Below are positions 37,537-47,453 of a stretch of 64,000 nucleotides of DNA, piece after piece (positions within the stretch are counted from its first letter, which is position 1; each line of letters starts with the position of its first letter). Under the pieces are notes generated by a model. The model did no database searches. It was given only the letters and a program-made list of their open reading frames with translations, and was not told the origin of the DNA. The DNA is from Bog-756 sp963730685 (GTDB lineage Bacteria > Actinomycetota > Acidimicrobiia > Acidimicrobiales > RAAP-2): NCBI GenBank assembly GCA_963730685.1, contig CAVSSP010000004.1:558001-622000 (forward strand), written 5' to 3'. The translations under genes and the position numbers were made by a program.

Positions 37537-38559
37537 TTACTTCTCTGCGTCGATGAGGAGCTGCCGATAGACGGCGTTGCTGATGTGACGCTTGAGCGAC
37601 CGGATCGCCTCCCGCTTGGTCTTTCCCTCGGCCACCTTCTTCTCGAAGTAGATCCGGCCCTCCGAGTTGGTCTGGCGGATCTGGCAGATGGCCACCATGT
37701 GGATGGCGTGGTTGAGTTGACGGTTGCCACGGCGGCTCAGCCGGAAGTAGATCCGGCCTCCCGAAGGCCGCTCCACCGGTGCCACCCCGGCATAGGAGGC
37801 GAACTGGTCCCGGGTGGCAAAGCGCCGGACCTCGCCTGTGTAGCCGATCAGTTCACAGGCGAGGATGGGACCGACGCCATAGAGCTCGGTCAGCGAGGTT
37901 CCCGACGCCTTCACGGCTGTCTTGATCCGCCTGTGGGACTCCTTCAGCTGCACATCGAGTCGCTCTACGTCATCGAGCAGCTCGTGGGCCAGGTCGAAGC
38001 GGGTCTGTTCCACTGCGGTGATCGGGTCGAAGTCATTGAGCAGCCGATTGGCGTCAGAAGCGTTGAGTTCCTTGGCAATTCCGCCCGGTGTGAGGTTGAC
38101 CAGGGCGGCGTGGAGCCGGGATACGACGATGTTGCGGAGCCTGCCGATCTCATGGTTTCGGATGGCCAGGAGGCGCAGGACCTCCCGGTGGTGAGCCGGC
38201 TCGACCGATCGGAGCCCGGGCGACCGGAGGGCAGCGATGGCCACCGACAGTGCATCGTTGGGGTCGTTCTTGTTGGACTTTCCGGTGCCAAGCACCCGCA
38301 CCCTCGAGGCCAGGGTTGGCGGCACATCAAGGACCTGTTCGCCGGCTCCCACCAGTTGCTGGGACAATAGATAGTCCACATGCCTCCGACCGACTCGACG
38401 GCCCAGGTGCGCTCACCAAGTGGCTCCGCCCAGGCCAATAACCGCTCTGTCTGCTGACAGGTGGCCCGCACCTTGATCTCGGCCAACTGCTTCTCATCCC
38501 GGCCGATGGCTACTGCCGTGGGACGCCTTGTGAGGGTCGATCCCGATGATAACTGTCAT
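37537..38559 (-). pseudogene. IS110-family DEDD transposase (two frameshifts)
   Basis: From ATG 38559 the sequence reads MTVIIGIDPHKASH, with the first catalytic Asp, then breaks near 38530. The next frame carries GRDEKQLAEIKVRAT and WAVESVGG, with a second break near 38383. The last frame runs from DYLLSQQLVGAGEQV through NKNDPNDALSVAIAALR (acidic residues) to the Transposase_20 part (LYGVGPILACELIGYTGEV, ASYAGVAPVERPSGG with the catalytic Ser) and the stop at 37537. Total ~340 residues, the normal size. It is either inactive or affected by the base errors seen elsewhere in the window. A programmed frameshift is not known for this family. Confidence 0.85.
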
Positions 38560-38650
38560 CAGCTCCTCCTTCGTGGTCGGTTAAGAACCGCGAGGGCACT
38601 CCTGGTTTGAATCTCGTGCTTTGGTCCTCTTTCGAGCCACTCGCGGCGAA

Positions 38651-38730
38651 GTCCAGACAGGTAGCAACTCGGCCGAAAGCCAGTCAGCCGGAGCCGACGG
38701 CTGGCACTTAGAGAGCTACTCCGTCTGGAC
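38651..38730 (-). ncRNA. Candidate bridge RNA region of the IS110 element
   Basis: GTCCAGAC (38651-38658) pairs with GTCTGGAC (38723-38730). Inside it GTAGC pairs with GCTAC, and within that GCCAG-T-CAGCCG...CGGCTGGC forms a hairpin. The region lies ~90-170 bases upstream of the transposase start on the same strand, where IS110 elements encode the bridge RNA that pairs with target and donor DNA. The folding is seen in the sequence; the bridge-RNA function is inferred from the family. Confidence 0.45.
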
Positions 38731-38825
38731 TTCTAAACGCTACGAATTGACCGTCTGCCAATAAGTCTCAACCAGGCACCTCGGTGGCGTGTCCCACTTG
38801 ATTATTGCCGGCACGAAGTGGGGCA

Positions 38826-39761
38826 CTATGTGCGCGATCCCTCGCGGTGTGTCCGGGGCTGTGGAGCAGATGAACGGGGCCCAGCCCAAGCCTTGGAGAG
38901 CTGGCGGACCTCTCCGGAAAGGCCCTTCACAAGCTCGCTCATGCTGGTGAACTCGTCTGCGCGGAAGCGTCGGTTGAAGTCGTTGATCTCGGACCGCGCC
39001 CCTGCGACGAACGGACCCTGTTGCGTCAGCGGTTCGCCGAGGGGCTGCCCCGCGTAGAGCACGAGACGAGCGCCGTTGTCTTGTGCGGAGATCACCAGCT
39101 CTCGGGACGAAGAAGGCGCGAGCCAGCCGACTTGACTGGCTGCGATCGGGTCGCCGCCGACCTGAACACTGCCATCGAGCACGTAGAAGAAGCCGTTGTA
39201 TTCAGGCTGGAGGTCTTGTTCGAACGTAGCGTCCGGTTCGATCGATATGTCGGTCATCGTGGCGGGAACCCGGTTTCGCGTCGGGGAGCTGGCGGACCCA
39301 GAGATCCCGCTATAGAGCACGGCCTCGGTACCCGCGAGGCGAACGACGGGCGCTGCCTCTCTGCGAATGATCTCGAACCGGGGCTCGAGAGCCCGATCCA
39401 GCGTCGGGAGTGCGATCCACAGTTGGAGAATGCGTACTCGACCGTCAACCTCTACGTTTTCGTCGTGGATGATGCCACGACCTGCGCTCATCCAAATGGC
39501 ATCGCCTGCGGCGAGGTCGCCTACGTCGCGATCGTGGAGCGTACCCTCGAGGATCAGCGTCACGGTCTCGAGGCCAGCGTGGGGATGCGCCCCGCCGATC
39601 CGGCGACGCGCTTCGAAGTCGAAGCGGTCATCCATGAGTAGAACAAAGGGATCGCTCGAGTCAGTGGGCTGAATGACCTCGACGGCGGTGTGGCCTCGAC
39701 CGATGCCCCCCGGTGCGAGGTGCGCGGGCGTGTCTATGCGTGAGATTGAGCGTCTGGACAT
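38826..39761 (-). CDS. Pirin family protein
   Basis: 311 residues of the bicupin pirin family. The N-terminal cupin has the metal-binding motif GGAHPHAGLETVTLILEG and a second site in GRGIIHDENVEV (His and Glu). The C-terminal half has NGFFYVLDGSVQVGG. Pirins can act as quercetinases or as iron-dependent regulators; the metal residues are intact but the substrate is unknown. ATG 39761 follows a strong ribosome site (AAGGAG). It is third in a minus-strand series after YceI and a DHA2 exporter, a set typical of detoxification or redox stress. Confidence 0.88.
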   Translation of the reverse strand: MSRRSISRIDTPAHLAPGGIGRGHTAVEVIQPTDSSDPFVLLMDDRFDFEARRRIGGAHPHAGLETVTLILEGTLHDRDVGDLAAGDAIWMSAGRGIIHDENVEVDGRVRILQLWIALPTLDRALEPRFEIIRREAAPVVRLAGTEAVLYSGISGSASSPTRNRVPATMTDISIEPDATFEQDLQPEYNGFFYVLDGSVQVGGDPIAASQVGWLAPSSSRELVISAQDNGARLVLYAGQPLGEPLTQQGPFVAGARSEINDFNRRFRADEFTSMSELVKGLSGEVRQLSKAWAGPRSSAPQPRTHREGSRT

Positions 39762-39883
39762 GGGATCTCTCCTTCGGTGTTGTGGTTGATTGTGAGGTCA
39801 GAGCTTCCTTGAGGGGTCAATGGCTCTCTCGTGATCGATCCGAATGGACGATTGCGACGTCCGATGACGATCTGGTGCTCTAC

Positions 39884-41440
39884 TCATACGTTCAACGGGT
39901 TCGGCTCACCGCTCGAATCCGGGGCCATAATTCCCGGCTTGTCGCGTCGACCCGTTATCTCCAGCGACGCCACGGCCCCTCGCCGGAGTAGCAGCCCCGC
40001 GATGACGGCCCCGACCACCAGGAAGACGGCGGCATCGGTGAACACGACCTGGTAGCCGTGAACCGTGGCTTGAGCCTGAAGCATGGCAACGGAGGTTGCA
40101 GTCGCTCGGTTGGCCAGGGCGTAGGCGGTAGCCGCGCTGGCGGCCAGGGTATTGAGCAGCGACGTGCCGACCGACCCGCCTACCTGCTGGCTGGTGTTCA
40201 CCATGGCCGAGGCGATCCCGGCGTCACTGGTCAGGCCGACGGTGGCCACGCTGGCGGAGGGAGCCATGATCTGCCCCATTCCGAGACCCAGGATGACGAG
40301 CGCCGGGAGGATCGTGGTCACGTAGCTCGAGTCAAGCCCGATGCGAGTGAGCAGCAGCATGGCCACCGCCGCTATCACCATGCCGGTGGCCACCATAACC
40401 TTGGGTCCGAAGCGGGGCAGGAAGACGTTGGTGGCGATCTGGGCGGAACCGACCAGCGCGACGATCATCGGTAGGTAGGCGACTCCAGTCCGGACGGGGG
40501 AGTAATGGAGCGTGTCCTGCATGTAGTAGGTGAGGAATAAGAACATGCCGAACGTGGCGATCACGCCCGTGAACACGGCGATGTACGCGCCGGCCCGGTT
40601 GCGATCGCCCACGATGTGCAGAGGGAGCAGCGGCTCCGACACTCGTCGTTCGATGGCGACGAAGGCGGTGAGCAGCACGGCAGATGCCACCAGACTGGCG
40701 ATAGTAACCCTATTTCCCCACGAGGTTGTCTCGGCGTGGGAGAACCCGTAAACCAGTGCGAACAGCCCGGTACTGGCGGTGATCGCACCGGGCAGGTCCA
40801 GTCGGGTCCGGTTGGCGGCCCGGCTGTTGGACAGGAGTTTGGCGGCACCGGCGATGGCCACGGCGCCGATGGCCACGTTCACGAAAAGTGTCCAGCGCCA
40901 CGAGGCATAGGAGGTGAGGATGCCCCCGAGTAGGAGGCCGAGGGCGCCGCCGCCTGCGGAAATGGCACCGTAGATGCCAAAGGCCCGACCGCGATCGCGC
41001 GGGTCGGTGAATGTCGTGGTCAGCATGGCCAGGGCGGCCGGGGCCAGCAGGGCGCCGAAGGAACCCTGGAGCACCCGGGCGAACAACAGCATGGTGAAGC
41101 TGGTGGAGAAGCCACCGAGGGCCGAGGCGGCGGCGAACCCGGCCAGACCGATCATGAGGGCTCGCTTGCGGCCGAGGATGTCGGAGAGGCGACCGCCGAG
41201 CAACAGCAGACTGCCAAAGGACAGGGCGTAGCCGGTCACGATCCATTGGCGGTCGGCATCAGAGAAACCAAGCGCGTGCTGGGCCGTGGGCAGGGCGATA
41301 TTCACGATGGTGGCATCCAGCACCACCATGAGCTGTACAAGGCCCAGCACGGCCAGGATGAGCCATCTCCGGTCGTGGTAGGGGTTCTGCGCCAGCGGTA
41401 CGTCAGGTTCTGCTGACGCCGTCATCAAATGGCTCGTCAT
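39884..41440 (-). CDS. DHA2-family (14-TMS) drug:H+ antiporter
   Basis: 518 residues from ATG 41440, which follows GAGAGGAAAGG. Fourteen membrane spans are predicted. Motif A is GGRLSDILGRKRALM, the DHA2 start motif is QLMVVLDATIVNIALP, and motif C is GGGALGLLLGGILTSYASW, all as in EmrB/QacA exporters. It removes lipophilic drugs or dyes from the membrane using the proton gradient. It follows YceI at ~87 bases on the same strand, and the divergent XRE regulator beyond YceI is the probable controller. Upstream in-frame codons to 41704 overlap YceI and are not used. Confidence 0.92.
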   Translation of the reverse strand: MTSHLMTASAEPDVPLAQNPYHDRRWLILAVLGLVQLMVVLDATIVNIALPTAQHALGFSDADRQWIVTGYALSFGSLLLLGGRLSDILGRKRALMIGLAGFAAASALGGFSTSFTMLLFARVLQGSFGALLAPAALAMLTTTFTDPRDRGRAFGIYGAISAGGGALGLLLGGILTSYASWRWTLFVNVAIGAVAIAGAAKLLSNSRAANRTRLDLPGAITASTGLFALVYGFSHAETTSWGNRVTIASLVASAVLLTAFVAIERRVSEPLLPLHIVGDRNRAGAYIAVFTGVIATFGMFLFLTYYMQDTLHYSPVRTGVAYLPMIVALVGSAQIATNVFLPRFGPKVMVATGMVIAAVAMLLLTRIGLDSSYVTTILPALVILGLGMGQIMAPSASVATVGLTSDAGIASAMVNTSQQVGGSVGTSLLNTLAASAATAYALANRATATSVAMLQAQATVHGYQVVFTDAAVFLVVGAVIAGLLLRRGAVASLEITGRRDKPGIMAPDSSGEPNPLNV

Positions 41441-41526
41441 GGCCTTTCCTCTCTCTGAGGTGATTCCTGAAGGGGTACATAGCTCTGGGGCCCCTTGGGC
41501 GCCCATGCACGGAACGGGCCCTGTAT

Positions 41527-42089
41527 TTAGGTGGAGGGTTCGAGCAACTGAAGATCGATCTCGACTTTCACTACATCGCCAAGCGCGACGACACTGACGC
41601 CCGGCAGCAGCGTGACATCGATGCCGAAGTCCTTGCGGCGGATCTCGGTTGCAGCCTCGAAACCAGCGTGACGGGGCCGCCCGGGAAGGATTCGATTCCG
41701 CCAAGCTCGACGGCCAGGACGATCGGACGAGTGATGTCGCCGATGGTCAGATCACCCTCGATCTGGTACTCCATTCCCGCTCCCCTCACGCTGGTGGATC
41801 GAAACACCATGGTCGGACGCCTGGCGACGTCGATGAGGTCGGGCGACAGCACGTGAGCATCCCGGTCGGCGTTGGCGGTGTCAATCGATGCGACGTCAAC
41901 GGTGGCCTTCACACTGGTTGTAGCCAGGGTCTCCCCGACGACCACTTCAGCGTCGAAACGGGTGAAGCGGCCCCGCACCTTGGATACTCCGAGGTGACGG
42001 ACAGTGAATCCGATCGAGGAATGGTTGGTGTCGACCACCCAATGGCCGGGGGTCAGGGGCAGTGTGGCTTTGTCAGGAGTTGTGGTCAT
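41527..42089 (-). CDS. YceI-like lipocalin-fold protein (frameshifted)
   Basis: About 187 residues from ATG 42089. The first frame reads WVVDTNHSSIGFTVRHLGVSKVRGRFTRFD, a strong YceI signature, then SFPGGP. Near 41670 the frame must shift to continue HAGFEAATEIRRKDFGID, then VKVEIDLQLLEPST and the stop at 41527, the normal YceI ending. There is no signal peptide, so this is the cytoplasmic type. YceI proteins bind isoprenoid chains in a beta barrel. It is divergent from the XRE regulator and leads the YceI - exporter - pirin series. Confidence 0.85.
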
Positions 42090-42192
42090 GAAAGTCGATG
42101 GTCCTCTTTCGCGATCGGTCGGAGAAGGCCGGGTTGATCCTGGTACTGACAGGGCCAGGCAAGAGGCGGGCCGAATCGGGCATGCTTGTGGT

Positions 42193-43053
42193 GTGACATC
42201 TGTGGCCGAGTTCCTCCGTAGCCCGCCGCGAGCAGCTCCAGCCGGCCGACGTCGGCCTGCCCGACAGCAGGCGCCGACGCACACCCGGCCTCCGTCGAGA
42301 GGAGGTCGCCACTCTCGCCGGGATCAGCATCGACTATCTGGTCCGCCTCGAACAGGGTCGCGACAGCCGACCATCGGCGAGCGTGATCGTCGCCCTCGCG
42401 GACGCTCTTCGCCTCGACGACGACGGACTCCGACAGCTCTCGATGCTGGCCAGGGTCAGCGAAACCGCGGCGTTGTGTCCGGCGGCTGGGTCGTTAGCCC
42501 GAGCTGTGGCGCCGACCGTGAGGGCGCTCCTCGAGCGATTGGCGACCACACCCGCCTTCGTGGTCGGCCCGGCCAACGACGTGTTGGCCGGGAACCGGAG
42601 CTTGGGGGCGCCTCGTCCGGCCCCTAGGAATGCTCGAGAACGCAGAGCCGAACCTCGCCCGCTACGTGTTCCTCCATCAGGATGCGCGCAGCGGTCTACC
42701 CCGACTGGACAGCGGCGGCGGACGATCAGGTACGCCGCCTGCGTGCCGCCAGCGTTCGCTGGGGTGACAATGAACGGTTCGTCAAGCTAATGGATGAGCT
42801 GCGTACGGCACCGGACTTCGTGGAGCGCTGGTCCAAGTTCGCGACGACAGAAAAACGCCGGGGTACAACGCGCATTCTGCATCCCGACTTCGGGCGCCTC
42901 CGAATCAACTACGAGGTGCTCCTTCCCGATGATGTCGACGAGCAACGACTCATCACCTGGCTCCCAGCCGACGATTCCACCGCCGATGCTTTTGCCAGTT
43001 TGGGCGACACCGCTGCTCCATCGAGTCCGGCGCAGCTTCGTGTCATCGGCTGA
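42193..43053 (+). CDS. XRE/MmyB-type transcriptional regulator (three frameshifts)
   Basis: About 285 residues when frames are joined. The N-terminal helix-turn-helix runs RRRRTPGLRREEVATLAGIS, then YLVRLEQGRDSRPSASVIVAL, after a shift near 42208 (one extra C). The MmyB-like ligand domain continues TVRALLERLATTPAFVVGP; a shift near 42605 gives RLVRPLGMLENAEPNLARYVF; a third near 42690 gives VYPDWTAAADDQVRRLRAA and the rest to 43053. All family landmarks are present, so base errors are likely. Relatives bind fatty-acid-like ligands and repress a divergent short-chain dehydrogenase, YceI or exporter gene. Confidence 0.82.
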
Positions 43054-43711
43054 GGGAAAATGAACCCCGAAAGGGATCGCTGATGATTTGCTCTGGTGCA
43101 GTGCACTATCTGCACTAGAACGATGCTCACCCCGGGTTCTACGGCGCAGTATGCAACACGAGCAGCGGAACGGACTTGCCAGTCGATGTCTCCGTTGCAA
43201 CAAGCAAGCAGAATGACCTTCGGCAGATATCGAATGACTGCGCCGTCGATCTCGTTCTGGTGCGTGAATAGTCGACGCGCCCCGTGACCTCTGGCAGCGC
43301 CAGGCATAGCGCACGGACCCGCTTGACGATGCCTTCGGGGACTTCCCGGGAGCGCTCACTTCGTCGTTGGACTCAGGCTTCACTAACCAAATGATCTCAG
43401 ACCAGGGCTGTCCCTGATAGCAGGAAGAGAGGCAGTGGACCCGTTAGCCAACAGGTCCTCCGCTAGAGCCTCCGAGTTCTTCACCCAAGTCTGGCGAGTC
43501 GACGATTCGCTCTTGCTCGACCCCACCAGGGTGTTCATGCCACGTCGAACTGCAGCCGTTGTAGCGATGCGGGGGCGCGTGGCCTGGGGGCAGGCTGCAC
43601 TCGCATTCGTCGAGTCTCCGGGCCGTAGCGGCCCCGCAGCCAGCCATAATCCGATTGAACACATCGGATCAGTCGAAAGTCAACGCGGGACCCGAGTTGT
43701 TCATACCGTGT
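43054..43711. other. No confident gene
   Basis: Only short frames without family features are present. A plus-strand frame at 43435-43860 contains TRVFMPRRTAAVVAMRGRVAW, faintly like an FUSC-type exporter fragment, but it has no clear start and later turns Arg-rich. I treat the stretch as remnant or non-coding DNA. Confidence 0.5.
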
Positions 43712-43951
43712 TTATCCATGGACGATCGGCGGAAGGAAGGCGCCGCGGTCCATCTCGGCGTCGAGCCAGTGATCGGCATCCCCGAACTGCCGGGCGGGTA
43801 TCACACTCCGGCACGTCGGGAGCAGGTCAGCGCCGACTTGCGCCGAATCCTCTGCCCTGATCCAGACGAATGCCCCGACCGCAAGCAGAACCGGTACGAC
43901 AGCCAACTGCCAGAGCCGAAAGATGCCCGTCATTACAAGGAGGACGAACAT
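43712..43951 (-). CDS. Possible small membrane protein
   Basis: 79 residues: one long hydrophobic segment (MFVLLVMTGIFRLWQLAVVPVLLAVGAFVW) that could form one or two spans, then a soluble tail with a single Cys. No family is recognised and the ribosome site is weak. The following stretch 43952-44288 holds no gene I can support; a short plus-strand frame there (RVAELETLIADIHQRSRPGF) may be a remnant. Confidence 0.35.
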   Translation of the reverse strand: MFVLLVMTGIFRLWQLAVVPVLLAVGAFVWIRAEDSAQVGADLLPTCRSVIPARQFGDADHWLDAEMDRGAFLPPIVHG

Positions 43952-44288
43952 ACCGAGCTGGGGTGATGTCCCTCACCGCAGGACAAGAATCGATGGGTCA
44001 CAGCTACTTGGCGAGTTGCCGAGCTCGAAACTCTGATCGCCGACATCCACCAGCGCTCTCGCCCCGGCTTTCGGAGTCTCCGATGAGCGTTGGACTACAT
44101 GCTGGTTCCGCCGACCTCACGCGAATCGGATGTGTTCGATTGAGATGAGATTGAAGCGAGAAATCAGCTGGACAGGCGGCTGGCTGCTATTGGCGCCGGC
44201 CAGCTTGCCCAGGGGGAGGAAAGTCAGAGCGGATCCGATGCGATAGATTCGCCAGTGGTCAACTCTGACGGCGCCAGCGCGGCTTTAC

Positions 44289-45092
44289 TCAGGGCATCCG
44301 AGCACTGGAGCCGAGGCTGACTTCCATGATCGTGCCGGTCAGCACCCCGGGGTCTTGAACCAGATACATCACGGCTCGTGTGACGTCCTCAGCTTCGATC
44401 CAAGGCTTGGCGATCGGGTTGGAACGGGTCAACTGCCGAATTCGCTCTTCGGTGAGTTCGCGGTCGGGATCGGGTTGCACCATCGGAGTGTGCACAGTGC
44501 AAGGGCACACGATGTTGACCGTGATCCCCTCGTTTGCCAGCTCAAGGGCCAGGGATTTGGCCAAGCCGATGACGCCCCACTTGGTGGCATTGTAGGCGGA
44601 CTGGCCCTTGATGCCCATGCGGCCGCCCATCGATGCGGTAACCACTATGCGGCCCCAACCCTGTTCCATCATGGGAGGCACCACAGCCCGGAGCGTGGTG
44701 AAGACGCCGGTGAGGTTGGTGGCGACCATTTCGTCCCATGACTGGTCCGTGACACCGACCAATGGGCCGACAGTAACGATTCCGGCATTGGCTAGGGCGA
44801 TGTCAAGGCGGCCGAACTCCTCCAACGTTTGCTGGATGCCGGCGTCTACTTGGCTGGAATCGCTCACATCGACCGGCAGAGAGAGACAACGCCGACCCAA
44901 CTCGGTCACCAGCTTGGCCGTGAGTTCAAGATCCTCCTGGGTGGCAAGCGGATAAGTGAGCGATGACTTTTCCTGCGGCACGTCCCACGCCACAATGTCG
45001 GCGCCCTCGGCGGCCAACGCGAGCGCGTGCGAACGTCCCTGCCCCCGTGCTGCTCCGGTGATAAGGGCGACTTTCCCATCCAGTGATCCCAC
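44289..45092 (-). CDS. SDR dehydrogenase, mycofactocin-coupled type
   Basis: 267 residues. The cofactor motif is TGAARGQGRSHALALA, whose G-x-R-G-Q-G-R-S-H form marks mycofactocin-linked SDRs. An insertion after IVAWDVPQ is also typical. NAG is in LANAGIV and the catalytic Ser and YNATK are in ASMGGRMGIKGQSAYNATK. In this group NAD is bound permanently and electrons pass to mycofactocin, so the enzyme oxidises alcohols without free NAD exchange. No mycofactocin biosynthesis genes are in the window. It is the first clear gene of the catabolic region. Confidence 0.85.
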   Translation of the reverse strand: MGSLDGKVALITGAARGQGRSHALALAAEGADIVAWDVPQEKSSLTYPLATQEDLELTAKLVTELGRRCLSLPVDVSDSSQVDAGIQQTLEEFGRLDIALANAGIVTVGPLVGVTDQSWDEMVATNLTGVFTTLRAVVPPMMEQGWGRIVVTASMGGRMGIKGQSAYNATKWGVIGLAKSLALELANEGITVNIVCPCTVHTPMVQPDPDRELTEERIRQLTRSNPIAKPWIEAEDVTRAVMYLVQDPGVLTGTIMEVSLGSSARMP

Positions 45093-45844
45093 GGCTGGTC
45101 ACTGTAGTGCGATGGCGCCCGACCGAAATACGTCGCTCTGGCCGGGTGCTCCAACGTGGCACGGTCTCCGCCGTGATCACCCGAGCCAATCGGGTTCGCC
45201 AACGAGGGGATCGGGACGGCTGCCGGCGTGCCGCCGCCCTTGGTGTGATCATCCCGGCGGACAGAGGTGACTCCCTGGGCGGCGAATTCGGCGATCCGAA
45301 TACAGCTTCGCTTCCGGAACAACCTGGCAAGAGGCAAGAATAGGGAGCCCTGGCCGTCATTGAGATACCGCAAATTGGAGCACGCTGGTAACGACCTGAA
45401 TCGGGCGCTCAGTTGCGGAAGGCTCGGGTAGTCCAACTCCACGGATGGTGTCGCGCTTGCGCACAGTGGGGCACCCGGAGGGCGAGGCACGGTGGAGCCA
45501 TTCGTCGACACCCGACTTGACCGGGAAGGTGCCGGTACAGCGGCCAGACTCCGGTGGCACCGCCCGGGTCTACGAGCAAGAGGTACCGCCGTCCCAACCA
45601 GCGAGCCGGAGAGCGCGACCGGGGATCGGCAACGTCGGTCCGCTCGAACTTCACCTTGTTGGGGTCAATTGTCCGCCTTCGATCAGGGCGACATCTCGTG
45701 AATGCCCTGTGAACTGATACCGCCCGGGTCCCCTCGATCGAACCGGAAAGTCAGATACTACTGAGGGAAGAATGAGGGTGGTACAGTTCCGGCTGCGGCT
45801 TCGGCCTCCAACATTTCGGCGTACGGACCGTAGGGGGAATTGCA
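45093..45844. other. Gene-free divergent region
   Basis: No frame with family features is seen. A minus-strand frame (45409-45654) contains RYLLLVDPGGATGVWPLYRH but has no start signal or known relatives. Promoters of the SDR (leftward) and the aldehyde dehydrogenase (rightward) must lie here, but I cannot place them with confidence. Confidence 0.45.
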
Positions 45845-47329
45845 TTGAGCACGGAGATGATCTCCCGGGATCTGGGCCCGGCCCGGCCTCTCATTGACGG
45901 TGAATGGTTGGACAAATCCTCGATCGACGACTTCGATCACGTCGATCCGTCCACCGGCCAGGTGAACGGGACCGTGGTGATGAGCGGCGTGGCGGAGACC
46001 GACGCTGCTGTCGCCGCGGCGAAGGCCGCCTTTCCGGCGTGGCGTGCCACCTCGCCGGACCGGCGCCGCCGGATCCTCCAGCGGATCGAGGAGCTCGTGG
46101 AGGCCGACCTGTCCGAGCTCGGGCGGTTGACCACGCTGGAGCTGGGCCATCCGATCATGGCCTCGACGGCGCTCTCGTACGTCTGTGCGGCGTGGTTCGG
46201 CTACTACGCCGGTCTGGCCGACAAGATCGAAGGGGCCACCATCCCCGTCACCCCCTTCTTCAACGCCGGTTTCGACTACACGCTGTCCGAACCCTACGGG
46301 GTGGTTGGGATCATCCTGACCTGGAACGGTCCCATGGTGTCGGTGGGGATGAAGGTCGCACCTGCGTTGGCGGCCGGGAATTGCGTGGTGGTCAAGACTC
46401 CAGAACTTGCACCCCACACCGTGGCTCGGTTCGGCCAGATCGCCCTCGATGCCGGCCTTCCGCCGGGTGTGCTCCACATCCTGCCCGGTGGTCCCGAGGC
46501 CGGTGATCGTCTGGTCCGCCATCCCGATGTCGGGAAGGTGTCGTTCACCGGCGGGATCCCGACGGCCCGCAAGATCATCGCAGCCTCGCAGGAGACGCTC
46601 AAACCGCTGACCCTCGAACTCGGCGGCAAGTCTGCCAACCTCATCTTTCCCGACGCCGACATCGACGCGGCCGTCGCCCTGTCCGTCCAATCCTGCTTCA
46701 CGATGGCCGGGCAGGGGTGCGTGCTTGCCACCCGGATGCTGGTTCACCGCGACGTCTACGACCAGGTGATCGAAGCCACCGGCCGCGCCGTGGGCGCCCT
46801 CCGGGTAGGCGATCCTTTCGACCAGCGGACCATCGTCGGCCCCGTCGTCAACCGGGGCGCCTACCAGCGGATCCTGGCCACCCTCGGCCAAGCCCGAGGT
46901 GAAGGGACTACCCGGGCGATCGTGGGAGGATCAGCCTTCGACCGGACTACGCTCGACGAGTCACTTGCCGGCGGGTACTTCATCGAGCCCACCCTGCTCG
47001 CCGATGTCGATCCCTACGGCGACATCGCCCAAGAAGAGGTGTTCGGTCCCGTGCTCGCCGCCACCCCGTTCTCGACCGAGGAGGAGGCCGTCGAACTGGC
47101 CAACGCCACGCCGTACGGACTGGGTACATTCGTCCAGACACGGGACCTGTCCCGGGCCCACCGCATCGCGCCGCTTCTCGAGTCGGGAACGGTGGCTTTC
47201 AACGGCATCCCCGGGCTGCCGCCTGGGGCCCCCTTCGGCGGGTACAAATCGAGCGGGTTCGGCCGCGAAGGCGGGGTCGAGGGACTTCGTGAATTCCTGC
47301 AGACCAAGAATGTGTTCATCGGGCTGTAG
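45845..47329 (+). CDS. NAD-dependent aldehyde dehydrogenase
   Basis: 494 residues, intact. It shows ILTWNGPMVSVGMKVAPALA (with Asn for the oxyanion hole), SFTGGIPTARKI, LELGGKSANLIF (general base Glu) and FTMAGQGCVLATR (nucleophile Cys near 292), ending GGYKSSGFGREGGVEGLREF. The start is TTG 45845. In place of the usual T-P-W-N the motif reads L-T-W-N, a known variant. It oxidises an aldehyde to an acid, probably one step in the pathway served by the following operon; the gap to the next operon is ~310 bases. Confidence 0.92.
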   Translation: MSTEMISRDLGPARPLIDGEWLDKSSIDDFDHVDPSTGQVNGTVVMSGVAETDAAVAAAKAAFPAWRATSPDRRRRILQRIEELVEADLSELGRLTTLELGHPIMASTALSYVCAAWFGYYAGLADKIEGATIPVTPFFNAGFDYTLSEPYGVVGIILTWNGPMVSVGMKVAPALAAGNCVVVKTPELAPHTVARFGQIALDAGLPPGVLHILPGGPEAGDRLVRHPDVGKVSFTGGIPTARKIIAASQETLKPLTLELGGKSANLIFPDADIDAAVALSVQSCFTMAGQGCVLATRMLVHRDVYDQVIEATGRAVGALRVGDPFDQRTIVGPVVNRGAYQRILATLGQARGEGTTRAIVGGSAFDRTTLDESLAGGYFIEPTLLADVDPYGDIAQEEVFGPVLAATPFSTEEEAVELANATPYGLGTFVQTRDLSRAHRIAPLLESGTVAFNGIPGLPPGAPFGGYKSSGFGREGGVEGLREFLQTKNVFIGL

Positions 47330-47424
47330 GGCCGGCGGTTCGAAGTGTGGACGCAGACACGCCGGTCGGCAATTCGAGCGGTCCGGGACCGACTGGTGGG
47401 GTGTGAGATGTACATGAGAGGAAC

Positions 47425-47453
47425 TTGCATTCTCTTGGAAGAAAAGTTACGTT
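47425..47453 (+). promoter_or_regulatory. Predicted promoter of the SDR-CMD-FDH operon
   Basis: TTGCAT (47425-47430), 17 bases, TACGTT (47448-47453). Both boxes are good and the spacing is ideal. The expected leader is ~180 bases to GTG 47640. The rest of 47330-47639 shows nothing else clear. Confidence 0.45.

Larger units (their letters stand above)
37537..38735 (-). mobile_element. IS110-family insertion sequence (approximate limits)
   Basis: The element consists of a DEDD transposase gene and an upstream gene-free region with RNA-like inverted repeats. IS110 elements have no long terminal inverted repeats, so exact ends cannot be set by eye. The 5' limit is placed after the structured region at 38651-38730 and the 3' limit at the transposase stop; true ends may lie up to ~150 bases outside. 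It sits inside or at the edge of the tRNA-Val element. Confidence 0.7.

Noticed and set aside
37537..38559. Programmed frameshifting in the transposase
   Set aside because: IS110 enzymes are made from one frame, no slippery heptamer is seen at the breaks, and other genes nearby show similar unexplained shifts.
43435..43860. Possible FUSC-like exporter fragment
   Set aside because: Only about 20 residues are suggestive, with no membrane spans and no start signal.
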